From Ignavibacteriales bacterium (GTDB taxonomy: Bacteria; Bacteroidota; Ignavibacteria; Ignavibacteriales; Melioribacteraceae): 40,666 nt of DNA. The stretch is taken from positions 1 through 40,666 of the forward strand of contig JACOUS010000016.1 of NCBI GenBank assembly GCA_016177735.1. Direction: 5' to 3'. Position numbers and translations under genes: made by a program. Each line of letters begins with the position of its first letter. The stretch's first letter is position 1. Shown here piece after piece: positions 17,998 through 26,733 of this stretch. The notes below the pieces were generated by a model. It had not been told where the DNA came from. It did no database searches and saw only the letters and a list, made by a program, of their open reading frames with translations.

Positions 17998-18034
17998 TTG
18001 CGTGCTTTGCGTTAACATTGCGTATTTGCGTGAA
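17998..18034 (-). repeat. Dispersed ~40-bp repeat, copy 2
   Basis: Read on the minus strand this begins TTCACGCAA, continues through GTTAACGCAAAG and ends CGCAAG, matching 1466-1506 with a few differences. It lies upstream of the response-regulator start. Confidence 0.45.
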
Positions 18035-18251
18035 CAAGATTCGCCTTCGGCGGATGCAATGAACACAAAGGAAATCAATTACAATCGTGCCAAACTTTTT
18101 CATTACAAATTCCACTTCAATTTAATCAAAAGCAAAATTATTTGTTCGTTAGCGGACAGCATTGAACGAAGGCGGACAGAATCTAAAAAAGACAAAATGA
18201 ATGATTTAAGGTGATGTTGTGAAAAAGAAACGAATTGCAATTCAGGACTTC

Positions 18252-18267
18252 CGGCACGGCGATTGAA
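18252..18267 (+). promoter_or_regulatory. Possible sigma-54 promoter (-24/-12)
   Basis: CGGCACGGCGATTGAA matches the consensus TGGCACG-N4-TTGCA at the GGCACG block and TTG, with exact spacing. The usual GC of the -12 element is GA here, which weakens it. It lies 30 bases before the HlyD ATG, a sensible distance, and next to a gene for a sigma-54 activator. Confidence 0.35.
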
Positions 18268-18297
18268 TATCATGGCAGAAAAATAATTAGGTAAACG

Positions 18298-19548
18298 ATG
18301 GACCGTGTAATCGAAAAGAAGATGTGGACGAAAAAAAGAATTGTGCTGCTTTCATCCGCCGCTCTTTTCGTTTTGTTTGCTCTCTACACATTTGTCTTGA
18401 GCGATACGAGCAGCAAGCTGAATGTTGAAACGGAAAGACTTACAATCTCGGAAGTTAAACGCGCCCCGTTTCAGGAATATATTCCGGTCACCGGAACTGT
18501 TGAACCGATACAAACTTTTTTTCTTGATTTATCCGACGGCGGAAAAGTAGTCGGAAAATATTTGGAAGAAGGCGCGATGCTGAATATCGGAACGCCGATA
18601 ATAAAATTGGACAACCCGAATCTCTCGCTTCAAGTGTTGAGCACACAATCGAATTTTGTACAAGCACAAAGTATTTCGCGGCAGACAAGATTGGGTTATG
18701 AGCAGAATATAATTACCAGACGAAATCAAATGCTCGACCTGAATTTGAATCTTCTTATCCAGGAAAGAACTTACAAAAACAACAAAGTGCTTTATGAAAA
18801 AGGAATGATATCGAAAAATGAATTTGACGAAAGCAGAGAGAAGTATGAAACGATGCTCAAAAGTTTGGAGCTTGTGAAAGAATCGTTGAAGAAAGATTCG
18901 CTCACGTATATTCAGCTTGTTCGGCAAGGCGAATCCGATGTTGAAATGTCTAAAAATTATTTGACGCTCGTTCAAAATCAGCTTGCGAATTTAACGGTGA
19001 GTGCACCGATTAAAGGACAGTTGACATCGCTCAATTGTGAGATCGGGCAGTCGGTCGGCGCCGGTTACAGACTGGGGCAAATTGATAACATCGATTCCTT
19101 CAAAGTCCGAACGGAAATAGATGAGCATTACATTTCAAGAATTACGGAAGGACAAACAGGCGAGTACGAATTCGACAGCAAAATTTATACGTTGAAAATA
19201 AAAACAGTTTATCCGCAAGTTACCAACGGAAGATTTTATGTCGATATGATTTTTACCGGCAAGCAGCCGAAAGGAATCCGCAGAGGACAAACAATGCACA
19301 TAAAACTTCAGCTCGGCGGACTTTCCGATGCACTGCTTATCGAAAGCGGCGGATTCTTTTCTACAACCGGCGGTCAGTGGATTTTTGTTGTGGATAAATC
19401 CGGCACGTTTGCTGTGAGAAAACAAATAAAAATCGGCAGACAAAACCCGCAGTACTATGAAGTGCTCGAAGGTTTGAAAGCCGGCGAGAAAGTAATTACA
19501 TCATCGTACGATAATTATAACGAATACGACAAATTAGTATTGCAGTGA
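18298..19548 (+). CDS. HlyD/MacA-type periplasmic adaptor subunit
   Basis: This 416-residue membrane fusion protein links an inner-membrane ABC transporter to an outer-membrane channel. There is one N-terminal membrane helix (about residues 15-35), the first lipoyl-like half (GKVVGKYLEEGAMLNIGTPI), a coiled-coil hairpin (about 105-215), the second lipoyl half (APIKGQLTSLNCEIGQSVGAG), then beta-barrel and membrane-proximal domains ending in EVLEGLKAGEKVITSSYDNY. It heads a cluster with two permease and two ATPase genes. No TolC-type gene sits in this cluster; the channel would have to come from elsewhere. Confidence 0.88.
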   Translation: MDRVIEKKMWTKKRIVLLSSAALFVLFALYTFVLSDTSSKLNVETERLTISEVKRAPFQEYIPVTGTVEPIQTFFLDLSDGGKVVGKYLEEGAMLNIGTPIIKLDNPNLSLQVLSTQSNFVQAQSISRQTRLGYEQNIITRRNQMLDLNLNLLIQERTYKNNKVLYEKGMISKNEFDESREKYETMLKSLELVKESLKKDSLTYIQLVRQGESDVEMSKNYLTLVQNQLANLTVSAPIKGQLTSLNCEIGQSVGAGYRLGQIDNIDSFKVRTEIDEHYISRITEGQTGEYEFDSKIYTLKIKTVYPQVTNGRFYVDMIFTGKQPKGIRRGQTMHIKLQLGGLSDALLIESGGFFSTTGGQWIFVVDKSGTFAVRKQIKIGRQNPQYYEVLEGLKAGEKVITSSYDNYNEYDKLVLQ

Positions 19549-19575
19549 TTCCGGATGCTTGATAACGGAGGAAAA

Positions 19576-19800
19576 ATGTTTGGCAGCTATCTAAAAATAA
19601 TTTTGCGAAATTTAATCAGGCACCGGATTTTTTCTTTTATCAATGTTATAGGCTTAGCAGTTGGAATAACATGTTTTGTTGTGCTTACTCTTTTTGTAAT
19701 TGCCGGATTAATTGCACTGCTGATTGCCCTTGCAACGGTGAGTTATCAATCAATCAAAGCGGCGCTTGCAAATCCTGTGGAGGCTCTTCGATACGAATAG
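19576..19800 (+). pseudogene. Internally deleted FtsX/MacB-type permease remnant
   Basis: The frame encodes about 75 residues from the ATG at 19576 (GGAGG just upstream). It joins a typical permease N-terminus (MFGSYLKIILRNLIRH...INVIGLAVGITCF) directly to the last 30 or so residues of such a permease (GLIALLIALATVSYQSIKAALANPVEALRYE). The second part is almost the same as the end of the full permease at 23266-25563, at DNA level too. Around 700 residues are missing and the reading frame stays open. It is most likely a deletion relic of a third permease, though a two-helix micropeptide cannot be excluded. A start at 19555 is also possible. Confidence 0.82.
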
Positions 19801-19814
19801 TACGTAGTGCGAAG

Positions 19815-19837
19815 ATCCCGATGCTTTTTATCGGGAT
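19815..19837. repeat. ATCCCGAT/ATCGGGAT hairpin, copy 1
   Basis: Eight-base perfect arms (19815-19822 and 19830-19837) enclose a 7-base T-rich loop. The same arms with a similar loop occur at 25578-25600, and the core CCCGAT/ATCGGG recurs at 38097-38117. It directly follows the permease remnant. Confidence 0.65.
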
Positions 19838-19893
19838 TGATAGTTTGAAATATGAATAACAACTCTATACGCCAAGCGTTTAAGGAGGTAAAC

Positions 19894-22257
19894 ATGTTTA
19901 AAAATTATTTTAAAACGGCATTCAGGAATGTTGTTAAATATAAGGGGCATACTCTTATAAACATTGCCGGTCTTGCAGTCGGTATCTGTGCCGTGATGCT
20001 TATCTATCTTTACATTTCTTTTGAGTTGAGTTACGATTCGTTTCACAAAGGTTCGGAAAAAATATTTAGGGTTTCCGTAATAAATGAAATAAAAGATAAA
20101 GGTACTTCCGAAGGTGCTGTATTTCTAGATGCGCTGGCTCCCGTGATAAAAAACGAAATTCCGGAAGTAGAACAAACCGTACGTGTGTCGGATGAGAAAC
20201 CGGGTTTGCTATCGAACGGTCAAAAACAAATCCAGATTAATTCCGCGAGATATGCCGATTCAACTTTTCTAGATATTTTTTCTTTTGAGTTACTAATGGG
20301 TAATCACAAACAAATTCTGAATAAACCTTTTACCGCGCTGCTAACTGAAGAAACGTCCGATAAATTGTTCGGCAATAAAAATCCAATAGGACAAATTGTT
20401 GACTTCAACGATTTGCAGTTTGAAGTAACGGGAATAATTAAGAATCCTCCGTTAAATTCTCACCTCAAATTTAATATGCTTTTATCGTTCGGCTCGCTTT
20501 ATCAGATGAAGAATGTTTTTATGGGCTGGAATGGAGGCAACCAGTATATAACTTACGTTAAATTAGTTAATAAAAATCGGAGTGAAACGGTTGACAAAAA
20601 ACTTGTTCCGTTAATGTGGAAGTACCTGAATAAAAAGTTGAAACCGTTTGGATGGAAATTTACAGCATACCTTCAACCGTTAAAAGAGATCCATCTAAAG
20701 TACGACGACCAAAACCAAACACGGCTTATAAATATTTTTGTCTTTTCAATCGTGGCTATATTTATTCTGTTGATAGCTTGCATAAATTATATCAACCTGA
20801 CAATTGCCGGTTCGTTGAAACGCAGCAAAGAGGTTGGCGTTAAAAAAGTTTTTGGAGCTTCAAGGATTGAGCTGATAAAACAATTCATCGCCGAATCGTT
20901 TTTGATAATAATCATTTCGTCCGTTATTTCGATAGCCGGTTTATATTTGATAATACCTTCCTACAAAAAATTCATCGGCGATTTTTTCAATACGGATATT
21001 TTGATAAGCATAAACAGCATTGCTGTTTTTGCCGGCGGTGCAGTATTAATCAGCTTAATTGCAAGTTTGTACCCGGCATTTTATTTATCGCGGATGACCC
21101 CGCTTGCCGCTATTAACGAAAATAGATTACAGCGCTCATCAAAATTCAACATTCGGAATGCATTGATTCTTCTTCAGTTTGTAATTTCAATCGGGATGAT
21201 CTCTTCAACGCTGATAATTTCCTCGCAATTGTCCTTTGTTAAGCATCGGGATTTGGGTTTTCGGAAAGAAAATATTTTTGTTCTTGGATTGAACAGCATC
21301 GAAAGCCGTGCAAAATATCTTACAATTAAAAATGAAATCTCAAAAATTACGGGCGTCCAAAAAGTTACGGCAACTTCTGCAATTCCCATAAACGGTTTTA
21401 CGAGCAACGGGTATTTGGTAGAAGGACAAAATGCACCCAACATAATTAATGTTGTGGATGCCGATAAAGATTTTCTCGATACATATAAAATTAAATTGAT
21501 CAGCGGGAGAAATTTTTCAGAGGATTTCGGTACCGATAAAGATTCATATCTCGTAAACGAAGAATTTGTAAAACAATATGGATTGAAAAACCCTCTCGGC
21601 AAAACAATTAACCGGAACTCACCGCACAAAATTATTGGTGTTGTAACTGATTTTAGCTTTGCTTCGGCGTATGAAAAAATTTCTCCGCTTATTATCACAA
21701 GCCAGCCGGAATCCGGCAGTTTTAATTATTTGTCCGTGGTGATTAATTCTATAAACATAGTAGAAGTTATTAGTGCGATTTCGAAAACGTTTGAAAATAT
21801 TTGTCCCGATACCCCATTTGATTACAAGTTTTTGGACGAAGCATTGGCACAAGTTTACCATGACGAAGCGAACTTCAGAACTTTGTTTGTCTATTTCTCT
21901 TCTTTATCGATTTTAATATCAATCACCGGACTACTCGGACTAACAATCTTTTCGTTGACGCAAAAAAGAAAAGAGATAGGCATCAGAAAAGTTTTGGGTG
22001 CTTCGGTAATAAATATTATTAAACTCGCATACAAAGAGTATTTACTCATTATACTTACTGCATTTGTAATAGCCTCGCTTCTTTCAAAATATTTTATGGA
22101 CGTGTGGCTTGAGAAATTTGCGTTCAGGATTGAACCGTCATTAGGATTGTTTTTATTATCCGGATTGATTGCAATAGTAATTTCGTTTATCACTGTTACT
22201 GTTTATACTGTGAAAGCGGCGATGGCTAATCCATCGGATAGTTTGAGATATGAATGA
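19894..22257 (+). CDS. MacB/FtsX-type ABC transporter permease 1
   Basis: This 787-residue permease starts at the ATG at 19894, with AAGGAGG at 19882-19888; the frame extends 14 codons upstream without a ribosome site. Layout: a first membrane helix with HTLINIAGLAVGICAVMLIY, a periplasmic MacB_PCD domain (about 45-270), three helices with the FtsX motif SKEVGVKKVFGASR, a second helix and periplasmic domain, then the last FtsX unit with RKEIGIRKVLGAS and the end AMANPSDSLRYE. This is the duplicated 8-helix form common in Bacteroidota. Such systems export peptides or lipoproteins or act in mechanotransmission; the substrate is unknown. The ATPase gene follows. Confidence 0.88.
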   Translation: MFKNYFKTAFRNVVKYKGHTLINIAGLAVGICAVMLIYLYISFELSYDSFHKGSEKIFRVSVINEIKDKGTSEGAVFLDALAPVIKNEIPEVEQTVRVSDEKPGLLSNGQKQIQINSARYADSTFLDIFSFELLMGNHKQILNKPFTALLTEETSDKLFGNKNPIGQIVDFNDLQFEVTGIIKNPPLNSHLKFNMLLSFGSLYQMKNVFMGWNGGNQYITYVKLVNKNRSETVDKKLVPLMWKYLNKKLKPFGWKFTAYLQPLKEIHLKYDDQNQTRLINIFVFSIVAIFILLIACINYINLTIAGSLKRSKEVGVKKVFGASRIELIKQFIAESFLIIIISSVISIAGLYLIIPSYKKFIGDFFNTDILISINSIAVFAGGAVLISLIASLYPAFYLSRMTPLAAINENRLQRSSKFNIRNALILLQFVISIGMISSTLIISSQLSFVKHRDLGFRKENIFVLGLNSIESRAKYLTIKNEISKITGVQKVTATSAIPINGFTSNGYLVEGQNAPNIINVVDADKDFLDTYKIKLISGRNFSEDFGTDKDSYLVNEEFVKQYGLKNPLGKTINRNSPHKIIGVVTDFSFASAYEKISPLIITSQPESGSFNYLSVVINSINIVEVISAISKTFENICPDTPFDYKFLDEALAQVYHDEANFRTLFVYFSSLSILISITGLLGLTIFSLTQKRKEIGIRKVLGASVINIIKLAYKEYLLIILTAFVIASLLSKYFMDVWLEKFAFRIEPSLGLFLLSGLIAIVISFITVTVYTVKAAMANPSDSLRYE

Positions 22258-22355
22258 TTTTGGATGCAAGATACCGGATGCTTGCCAGAGATAGAAATAT
22301 AAGATGGAATATGTGAACAACAATTTGTCAATTAAACAATTACACGGAAAATATA

Positions 22356-23018
22356 ATGATTAAGCTAACTAACCTTTCCAAGTACTACGAAAACAAATTT
22401 GTAAAAACTTTTGTGCTGAGGAATATCAATCTTGAAATTGAAGAAGGCGGGTTTGTTTCGATAATGGGTCCGTCCGGCGCGGGCAAATCTACTTTGCTTC
22501 ATATCCTCGGCATGCTCGATTCTCCTTCGGAGGGCGAATATCATTTTTATGATGAAACAGTTCACAAAATGAAAGAGAAAAAACTTTCCGAGCTTCACAA
22601 GTCCTATCTCGGATTTGTATTCCAGCAGTACCATTTAATTGACGAACTGACGGTTTATGAAAATCTTGAAACGCCTCTTCTCTACAAAAAAATAAAAAGC
22701 GATGAACGTAAAGGAATGCTTGCAGATATTCTCGACCGTTTCAACATCGTTGCAAAGAAAGATTTATTCCCGAATCAGTTATCCGGCGGACAGCAGCAAA
22801 TTGTTGCAATCGCACGTGCAATAATTACAAAACCGAAATTAATTCTTGCGGACGAACCGACCGGCAATCTTCACACCGATCACGGAAAAGAAATTATGGA
22901 AATGCTCAAAAAGCTGAACAATGATGGAACAACAATTATTCAGGTCACTCACTCGGATCTGAATGCAAAGTACGGAAACAGAATCATCAAATTAAAAGAT
23001 GGATGGATTGAGAAATAA
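22356..23018 (+). CDS. MacB/LolD-type ABC ATPase 1
   Basis: This 220-residue ATPase has Walker [10 protein letters not shown] (38-46), Q-loop [17 protein letters not shown], signature LSGGQQQ, Walker [12 protein letters not shown] and switch VTHSD. The FVFQ...L.ELTVYENL pattern is that of the LolD/FtsE/MacB branch that partners FtsX-type permeases. The D-loop region reads NLHTDHG where NLDS is usual, so the aspartate normally after NL is a histidine here; this is worth checking but need not abolish activity. It is paired with the permease at 19894. Confidence 0.9.
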   Translation: MIKLTNLSKYYENKFVKTFVLRNINLEIEEGGFVSIMGPSGAGKSTLLHILGMLDSPSEGEYHFYDETVHKMKEKKLSELHKSYLGFVFQQYHLIDELTVYENLETPLLYKKIKSDERKGMLADILDRFNIVAKKDLFPNQLSGGQQQIVAIARAIITKPKLILADEPTGNLHTDHGKEIMEMLKKLNNDGTTIIQVTHSDLNAKYGNRIIKLKDGWIEK

Positions 23019-23063
23019 AGAATGGAAGAAGGAAAATGGAAAATGGATGATCAAAAAGTCATT

Positions 23064-23134
23064 TCGGGTTTACCCGACCAAGTCGGGTTTACCCGACCAA
23101 GTTGGGCTTACCCGACCAAGTCGGGTTTACCGGG
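23064..23134. repeat. 19-bp tandem repeat with palindromic core
   Basis: Three complete 19-bp units (23064-23082, 23083-23101, 23102-23120) and a partial fourth (23121-23134) follow head to tail. Each has the form TCGGGTTTACCCGACCAAG; the third has two changes. Each unit contains the self-complementary core CGGGTTTACCCG. The unit length is not a multiple of three, and the stretch lies between an ATPase gene and the next permease gene, so it is not coding. Confidence 0.85.
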
Positions 23135-23265
23135 AAATGAAAGACATGAGAGGCAAGATGCTTTCTGGATTCTCGATACCGGATGCTGGATTTTGAAACA
23201 CGAAACTAAAAACTCCAAACTCAAAACATGGAGTTTGTAATACGTAACAATTAACGGAGAAAAAA

Positions 23266-25563
23266 ATGTTCCGGTATTTAATCAAACAGTATGTAAGAAA
23301 TATTTCAAGGCGAAAACTCTTTTCGTTTATTAATGTAACCGGGCTTGCTTTCGGAATTGCGTTTATAATTTTAATCGGGCAGTTCGTTTATTACGAATTC
23401 AATTACAACACAGGGTTGAAAAATATCGATAATATCTACCGGCTTGTTGATGTTGGCGCAAATAATTACGACGCCGATTACAGAATCAAAGATCAAATTC
23501 TTGCAAGTGTGCCCGGCGTTAAAAACGTTTCTATTTTGAATAAATATGGAACGGATGCAAATGCCGGCGGCAAAGTTTTTCAAATCAAAGATATGCTTGT
23601 TGTTGACCGGAATTTCTTCGACATATTTAATTGCACATTTATTCACGGCAATGCCAAGTATGCATTGAATACACTTGATGATGTTGTGTTGACCGAAACG
23701 ACGGCGAAAAATATTTTCGGCACCGCAGATGCTGTCGGAAAAACTCTCCGGCTCAATCATAAATACGATATGCTTGTAACCGGTGTCGTTAAAGACTTGC
23801 CGGAGAATCTCAGCTTTAATGCCGAGATTTTTGTGAATGCAGTGAACTCGCCGAAACAACGGCTCTTTTATAAAATGTCGTGCCTTTCATTCGACCAGTG
23901 CAAATATCCTTTCGATGTTTTTGTGGAAGTAGAGAAGAACGCAGACGTAAAAAAAATTGAGGCGCAGATAGCTTCGCTCAATAATATTAACAGTTATCTC
24001 TTCCCGAAAAAAATTAAGCTTACTCCACTGAAGACAAATTATTTTAATACTGGGTTCGATGATAGTAATTTGATGCACGGTAATGTTGAGTTGATAAAAA
24101 TTCTCTCCGTAATTGGTGTGATAATTCTTTTGCTTGCAGTTGTAAACTTTGTGAATCTCGCAACTGCCGCTTACCGATACCGGTTAACCGAAATGGGCGT
24201 AAAAAAATGTTTGGGCGCGAACCGTTCTACTTTAATAAAACAATTGTTGATCGAAGCACTTTTTACATGCACAATTTCATCATTGCTCGGAATTATTCTT
24301 GCGGTTCTTTTTCTTCCTTACTTCAATCGGTTTGTTGATAAGCCGCTCGCTCTGCAAATTTTTAATGACCCGGTCTTTTTCATTTTGTTTGCCGGATTCA
24401 TTTTGTTTCTCGGCATCGCAGCCGGATTTTTACCGGCAGTTGTCTTGTCGAAAATTTCTCCTATCCAGCTTTTTAAGTTGAATCCCTACTTAAAAGGAAC
24501 CGGCAAAAAATACAGAGGAGTTCTCACCGTGTTTCAATTTGCCGTTACAATAATTTTAATAAGCGGATTGATTGTAATTACAAAACAGATCGATTTTGTA
24601 AAACACAAAGATTTGGGATTTAATACAGAAAAATTGTTGTACCTGAAAATCCATTTTACACTTAAAGACCGTCTTCAGGTTATTGAAAATAAATTACGGC
24701 AGTACCACGGCATTAAATCTCTTACAAAAACATTGGGAAGACCCGGTGAAATTCGAATGTTTATGCAGAATTATGAAACAATACTAATTGATTCAACTTC
24801 GTTAAAAGTTTTTGGCATCGAGATTATTAAGGGAAGAAATTTATTGGCTGGCGATGTGGACAAAGCATGTCTTGTTAATCAAACGGCGCTCAAAAATTTT
24901 AAGGGCGGTGATTTTATAAATCAGAAAGTGAATGGAAAAGAAATTGTTGGTGTTGTTTCGGATTTTCATTACTCATCGCTTTACAATGAAATTGGGCAAT
25001 TGGCTTTGATGTACAATCCGAATTGGAGTGTTTGTGATATTACAATGAGAGTCTCCGGACCAATCGGCAATGCGATCAGTTACATCAAAAAAACATGGGA
25101 AGAAATTTGTCCCGATTACCCGCTTGAGTTTGGTTTTTACGATGAAAATTTTGCAACGATGTATAAAAAAGAAGAAAACCTTGCTGCACTTGTAAGCATA
25201 TTTTCAATTCTTGCTGTTGTTATTTCTTGCATGGGAATTTTCGGCTTGTCGATTTTTCAATCGGAACAAAGAATAAAAGAAATCGGTGTGAGAAAAGTAT
25301 TGGGCGCCGATGCCCGCGAAATAATTTTACTACTCACAAAAAGTTTTTCCAAGTGGGTGATCATTGCAAATGTAATTGCAATTCCGGTCGCCTATTATTT
25401 TTTAAATCAGTGGCTCGAAGATTTTGCGTACAGAATAGAAATAAGCTGGTGGATTTTTGTACTGTCCGGGTTGATTGCACTGTTGATTGCACTTGCAACA
25501 GTAAGCTTTCAGGCAATCAAAGCGGCGATGTCAAATCCTGTGGAGGCTCTTCGATATGAGTAA
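23266..25563 (+). CDS. MacB/FtsX-type ABC transporter permease 2
   Basis: The protein is 765 residues, with GGAG 7 bases before the ATG. It has the same duplicated architecture as permease 1: first helix with LFSFINVTGLAFGIAFIIL, a periplasmic MacB_PCD domain, FtsX helices with TEMGVKKCLGANR, a second periplasmic half, and a last FtsX unit with IKEIGVRKVLGADA and AMSNPVEALRYE. Its C-terminal coding sequence is the close relative of the tail of the remnant at 19576-19800. It is paired with the ATPase at 25869. Two permease/ATPase pairs behind one adaptor suggest either a heteromeric exporter or two exporters sharing the adaptor. Confidence 0.88.
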   Translation: MFRYLIKQYVRNISRRKLFSFINVTGLAFGIAFIILIGQFVYYEFNYNTGLKNIDNIYRLVDVGANNYDADYRIKDQILASVPGVKNVSILNKYGTDANAGGKVFQIKDMLVVDRNFFDIFNCTFIHGNAKYALNTLDDVVLTETTAKNIFGTADAVGKTLRLNHKYDMLVTGVVKDLPENLSFNAEIFVNAVNSPKQRLFYKMSCLSFDQCKYPFDVFVEVEKNADVKKIEAQIASLNNINSYLFPKKIKLTPLKTNYFNTGFDDSNLMHGNVELIKILSVIGVIILLLAVVNFVNLATAAYRYRLTEMGVKKCLGANRSTLIKQLLIEALFTCTISSLLGIILAVLFLPYFNRFVDKPLALQIFNDPVFFILFAGFILFLGIAAGFLPAVVLSKISPIQLFKLNPYLKGTGKKYRGVLTVFQFAVTIILISGLIVITKQIDFVKHKDLGFNTEKLLYLKIHFTLKDRLQVIENKLRQYHGIKSLTKTLGRPGEIRMFMQNYETILIDSTSLKVFGIEIIKGRNLLAGDVDKACLVNQTALKNFKGGDFINQKVNGKEIVGVVSDFHYSSLYNEIGQLALMYNPNWSVCDITMRVSGPIGNAISYIKKTWEEICPDYPLEFGFYDENFATMYKKEENLAALVSIFSILAVVISCMGIFGLSIFQSEQRIKEIGVRKVLGADAREIILLLTKSFSKWVIIANVIAIPVAYYFLNQWLEDFAYRIEISWWIFVLSGLIALLIALATVSFQAIKAAMSNPVEALRYE

Positions 25564-25868
25564 TATCGAAGACCGACATCCCGATGCCCTTTATCGGGAT
25601 GGAAGCACCGAGATACGAATGATTCTGGATACTGAATGCAAGATACTGGATGCCGGCAAAGGAACTCGAAACGATCGGCAAGTACGAAAGATGATTTTTG
25701 ATTTACGAATTACGATTTACAAAAACCGTCTTTTATCGAGCATCTTCGAGGTGTTTTATGGACGAGTATCCAGCATATACGCAGCGGCTTTCATGCAGTA
25801 CGCGCAAGGTTAAGAATGACGCACTTTGACGCGATGAAAAATTAAACAAAATAAATTAGGGAGCAGAA
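25564..25868. other. Spacer with repeats between permease 2 and ATPase 2
   Basis: The 305 bp contain the second ATCCCGAT/ATCGGGAT hairpin at 25578-25600, then degenerate copies of GATACTGGATGC (25619-25655), and low-complexity ATTACGATTTAC-like words near 25690-25720. The short frame through this stretch is made of repeat DNA and is not called. Confidence 0.55.
25578..25600. repeat. ATCCCGAT/ATCGGGAT hairpin, copy 2
   Basis: The perfect 8-base arms at 25578-25585 and 25593-25600 are identical to those of the copy at 19815-19837. Like that copy, it lies within 20 bases of the end of a permease coding sequence. Confidence 0.65.
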
Positions 25869-26558
25869 ATGATTCGCACAGTTAATCTCAAAAAAATCTT
25901 TAAGACGGAAGAAGTTGAAACAACGGCACTCGATAACGTGAGCATCGAAATTAACGAAGGAGAATTTGTTTCGATAATGGGTCCTTCGGGATGCGGCAAA
26001 TCTACATTGATGAACATACTCGGACTTCTCGATAATCCTTCCGGCGGCGAATATACTTTTCTTGGAACGGAAGTATCGAAATATTCCGAGCGCCAGCGTG
26101 CACTAATGCGCAAGCAGAATATCGGCTTTGTGTTTCAGAGTTTTAACTTGATCGATGAATTAACCATTTATGAAAATGTTGAACTGCCGCTTCTGTATTT
26201 AAAAACTTCCGTTTCGGAAAGAAAGAAAAAAGTGGAAAGCGTTTTGGAAAGAATGCAGATCATGCACCGGCGCAATCATTTTCCGCAGCAGTTATCCGGC
26301 GGACAGCAGCAGAGAGCCGCAGTTGCACGCGCACTTGTCGGCAGCCCCAAAATTATTTTAGCGGATGAACCGACCGGCAACCTCGATTCAACGCACGGCG
26401 ATGAAGTAATGAAAATGTTAACCGAACTTAACGAAAGCGGAACAACAATTGTGATGGTAACGCACTCGCCCACATATGCAGAGTACGGTCACCGCGTAAT
26501 TCATTTGTTCGACGGCAAAGTTGTAACGGAAAATTTCAAATCGGCTTTTCATGTGTAA
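25869..26558 (+). CDS. MacB/LolD-type ABC ATPase 2
   Basis: This 229-residue ATPase has Walker A GPSGCGKST (38-46), FVFQSFNLIDELTIYENVELPLLY, signature LSGGQQQRAAVARAL, Walker [14 protein letters not shown] and VTHSP. All motifs are canonical, unlike ATPase 1 where the D-loop differs. A GGGAG site lies 5 bases before the ATG. It is the last gene of the export cluster and should power permease 2. Confidence 0.92.
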   Translation: MIRTVNLKKIFKTEEVETTALDNVSIEINEGEFVSIMGPSGCGKSTLMNILGLLDNPSGGEYTFLGTEVSKYSERQRALMRKQNIGFVFQSFNLIDELTIYENVELPLLYLKTSVSERKKKVESVLERMQIMHRRNHFPQQLSGGQQQRAAVARALVGSPKIILADEPTGNLDSTHGDEVMKMLTELNESGTTIVMVTHSPTYAEYGHRVIHLFDGKVVTENFKSAFHV

Positions 26559-26724
26559 TTCTTTTTTGGGGGGGAAAGTGACTCCCGGAAATTCGCCAAA
26601 ACCTTGTGGTCGTCATGAAAATTTAGTGAGTAATTTTCCTACCGTTTGCTGTGAAAACAACTTTACAAGTTATTGTTTGTTGTGAATCGTTCTGCTAATT
26701 TCTTATAGCATTATATCATAATTA

Positions 26725-26733
26725 TTACAGCAA
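26725..26733. repeat. Left target-site duplication of MITE
   Basis: TTACAGCAA, repeated exactly at 26894-26902 on the other side of the element. The bases beyond both copies differ, so the duplication is exactly 9 bp. Confidence 0.75.

Larger units (their letters stand above)
17952..18297. other. Divergent regulatory spacer
   Basis: The 346 bp between the response regulator and the HlyD gene carry no supported gene; one short plus-strand frame is built from repeat DNA. The left part contains the dispersed repeat at 17998-18034 and a small hairpin TTCGCC/GGCGGA near 18042-18055. The right end holds the sigma-54-like site at 18252-18267. Confidence 0.55.

Noticed and set aside
17981-18214. Open frame of 77 codons in the divergent spacer
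   Set aside because: It begins in dispersed-repeat DNA and lacks a ribosome site and any domain.
23064-23134. CRISPR array
   Set aside because: The 19-bp units abut each other with no spacers, and no cas gene is present.
23022-23240. Open frame of 72 codons through the tandem repeats after ATPase 1
   Set aside because: It is made of the 19-bp repeat units and GATACCGGATGC-like repeat words; the unit length shifts frame and the product has no meaningful pattern.
25556-25813. Open frame of 85 codons after permease 2
   Set aside because: It runs through the ATCCCGAT hairpin and repeat words and has no family resemblance.
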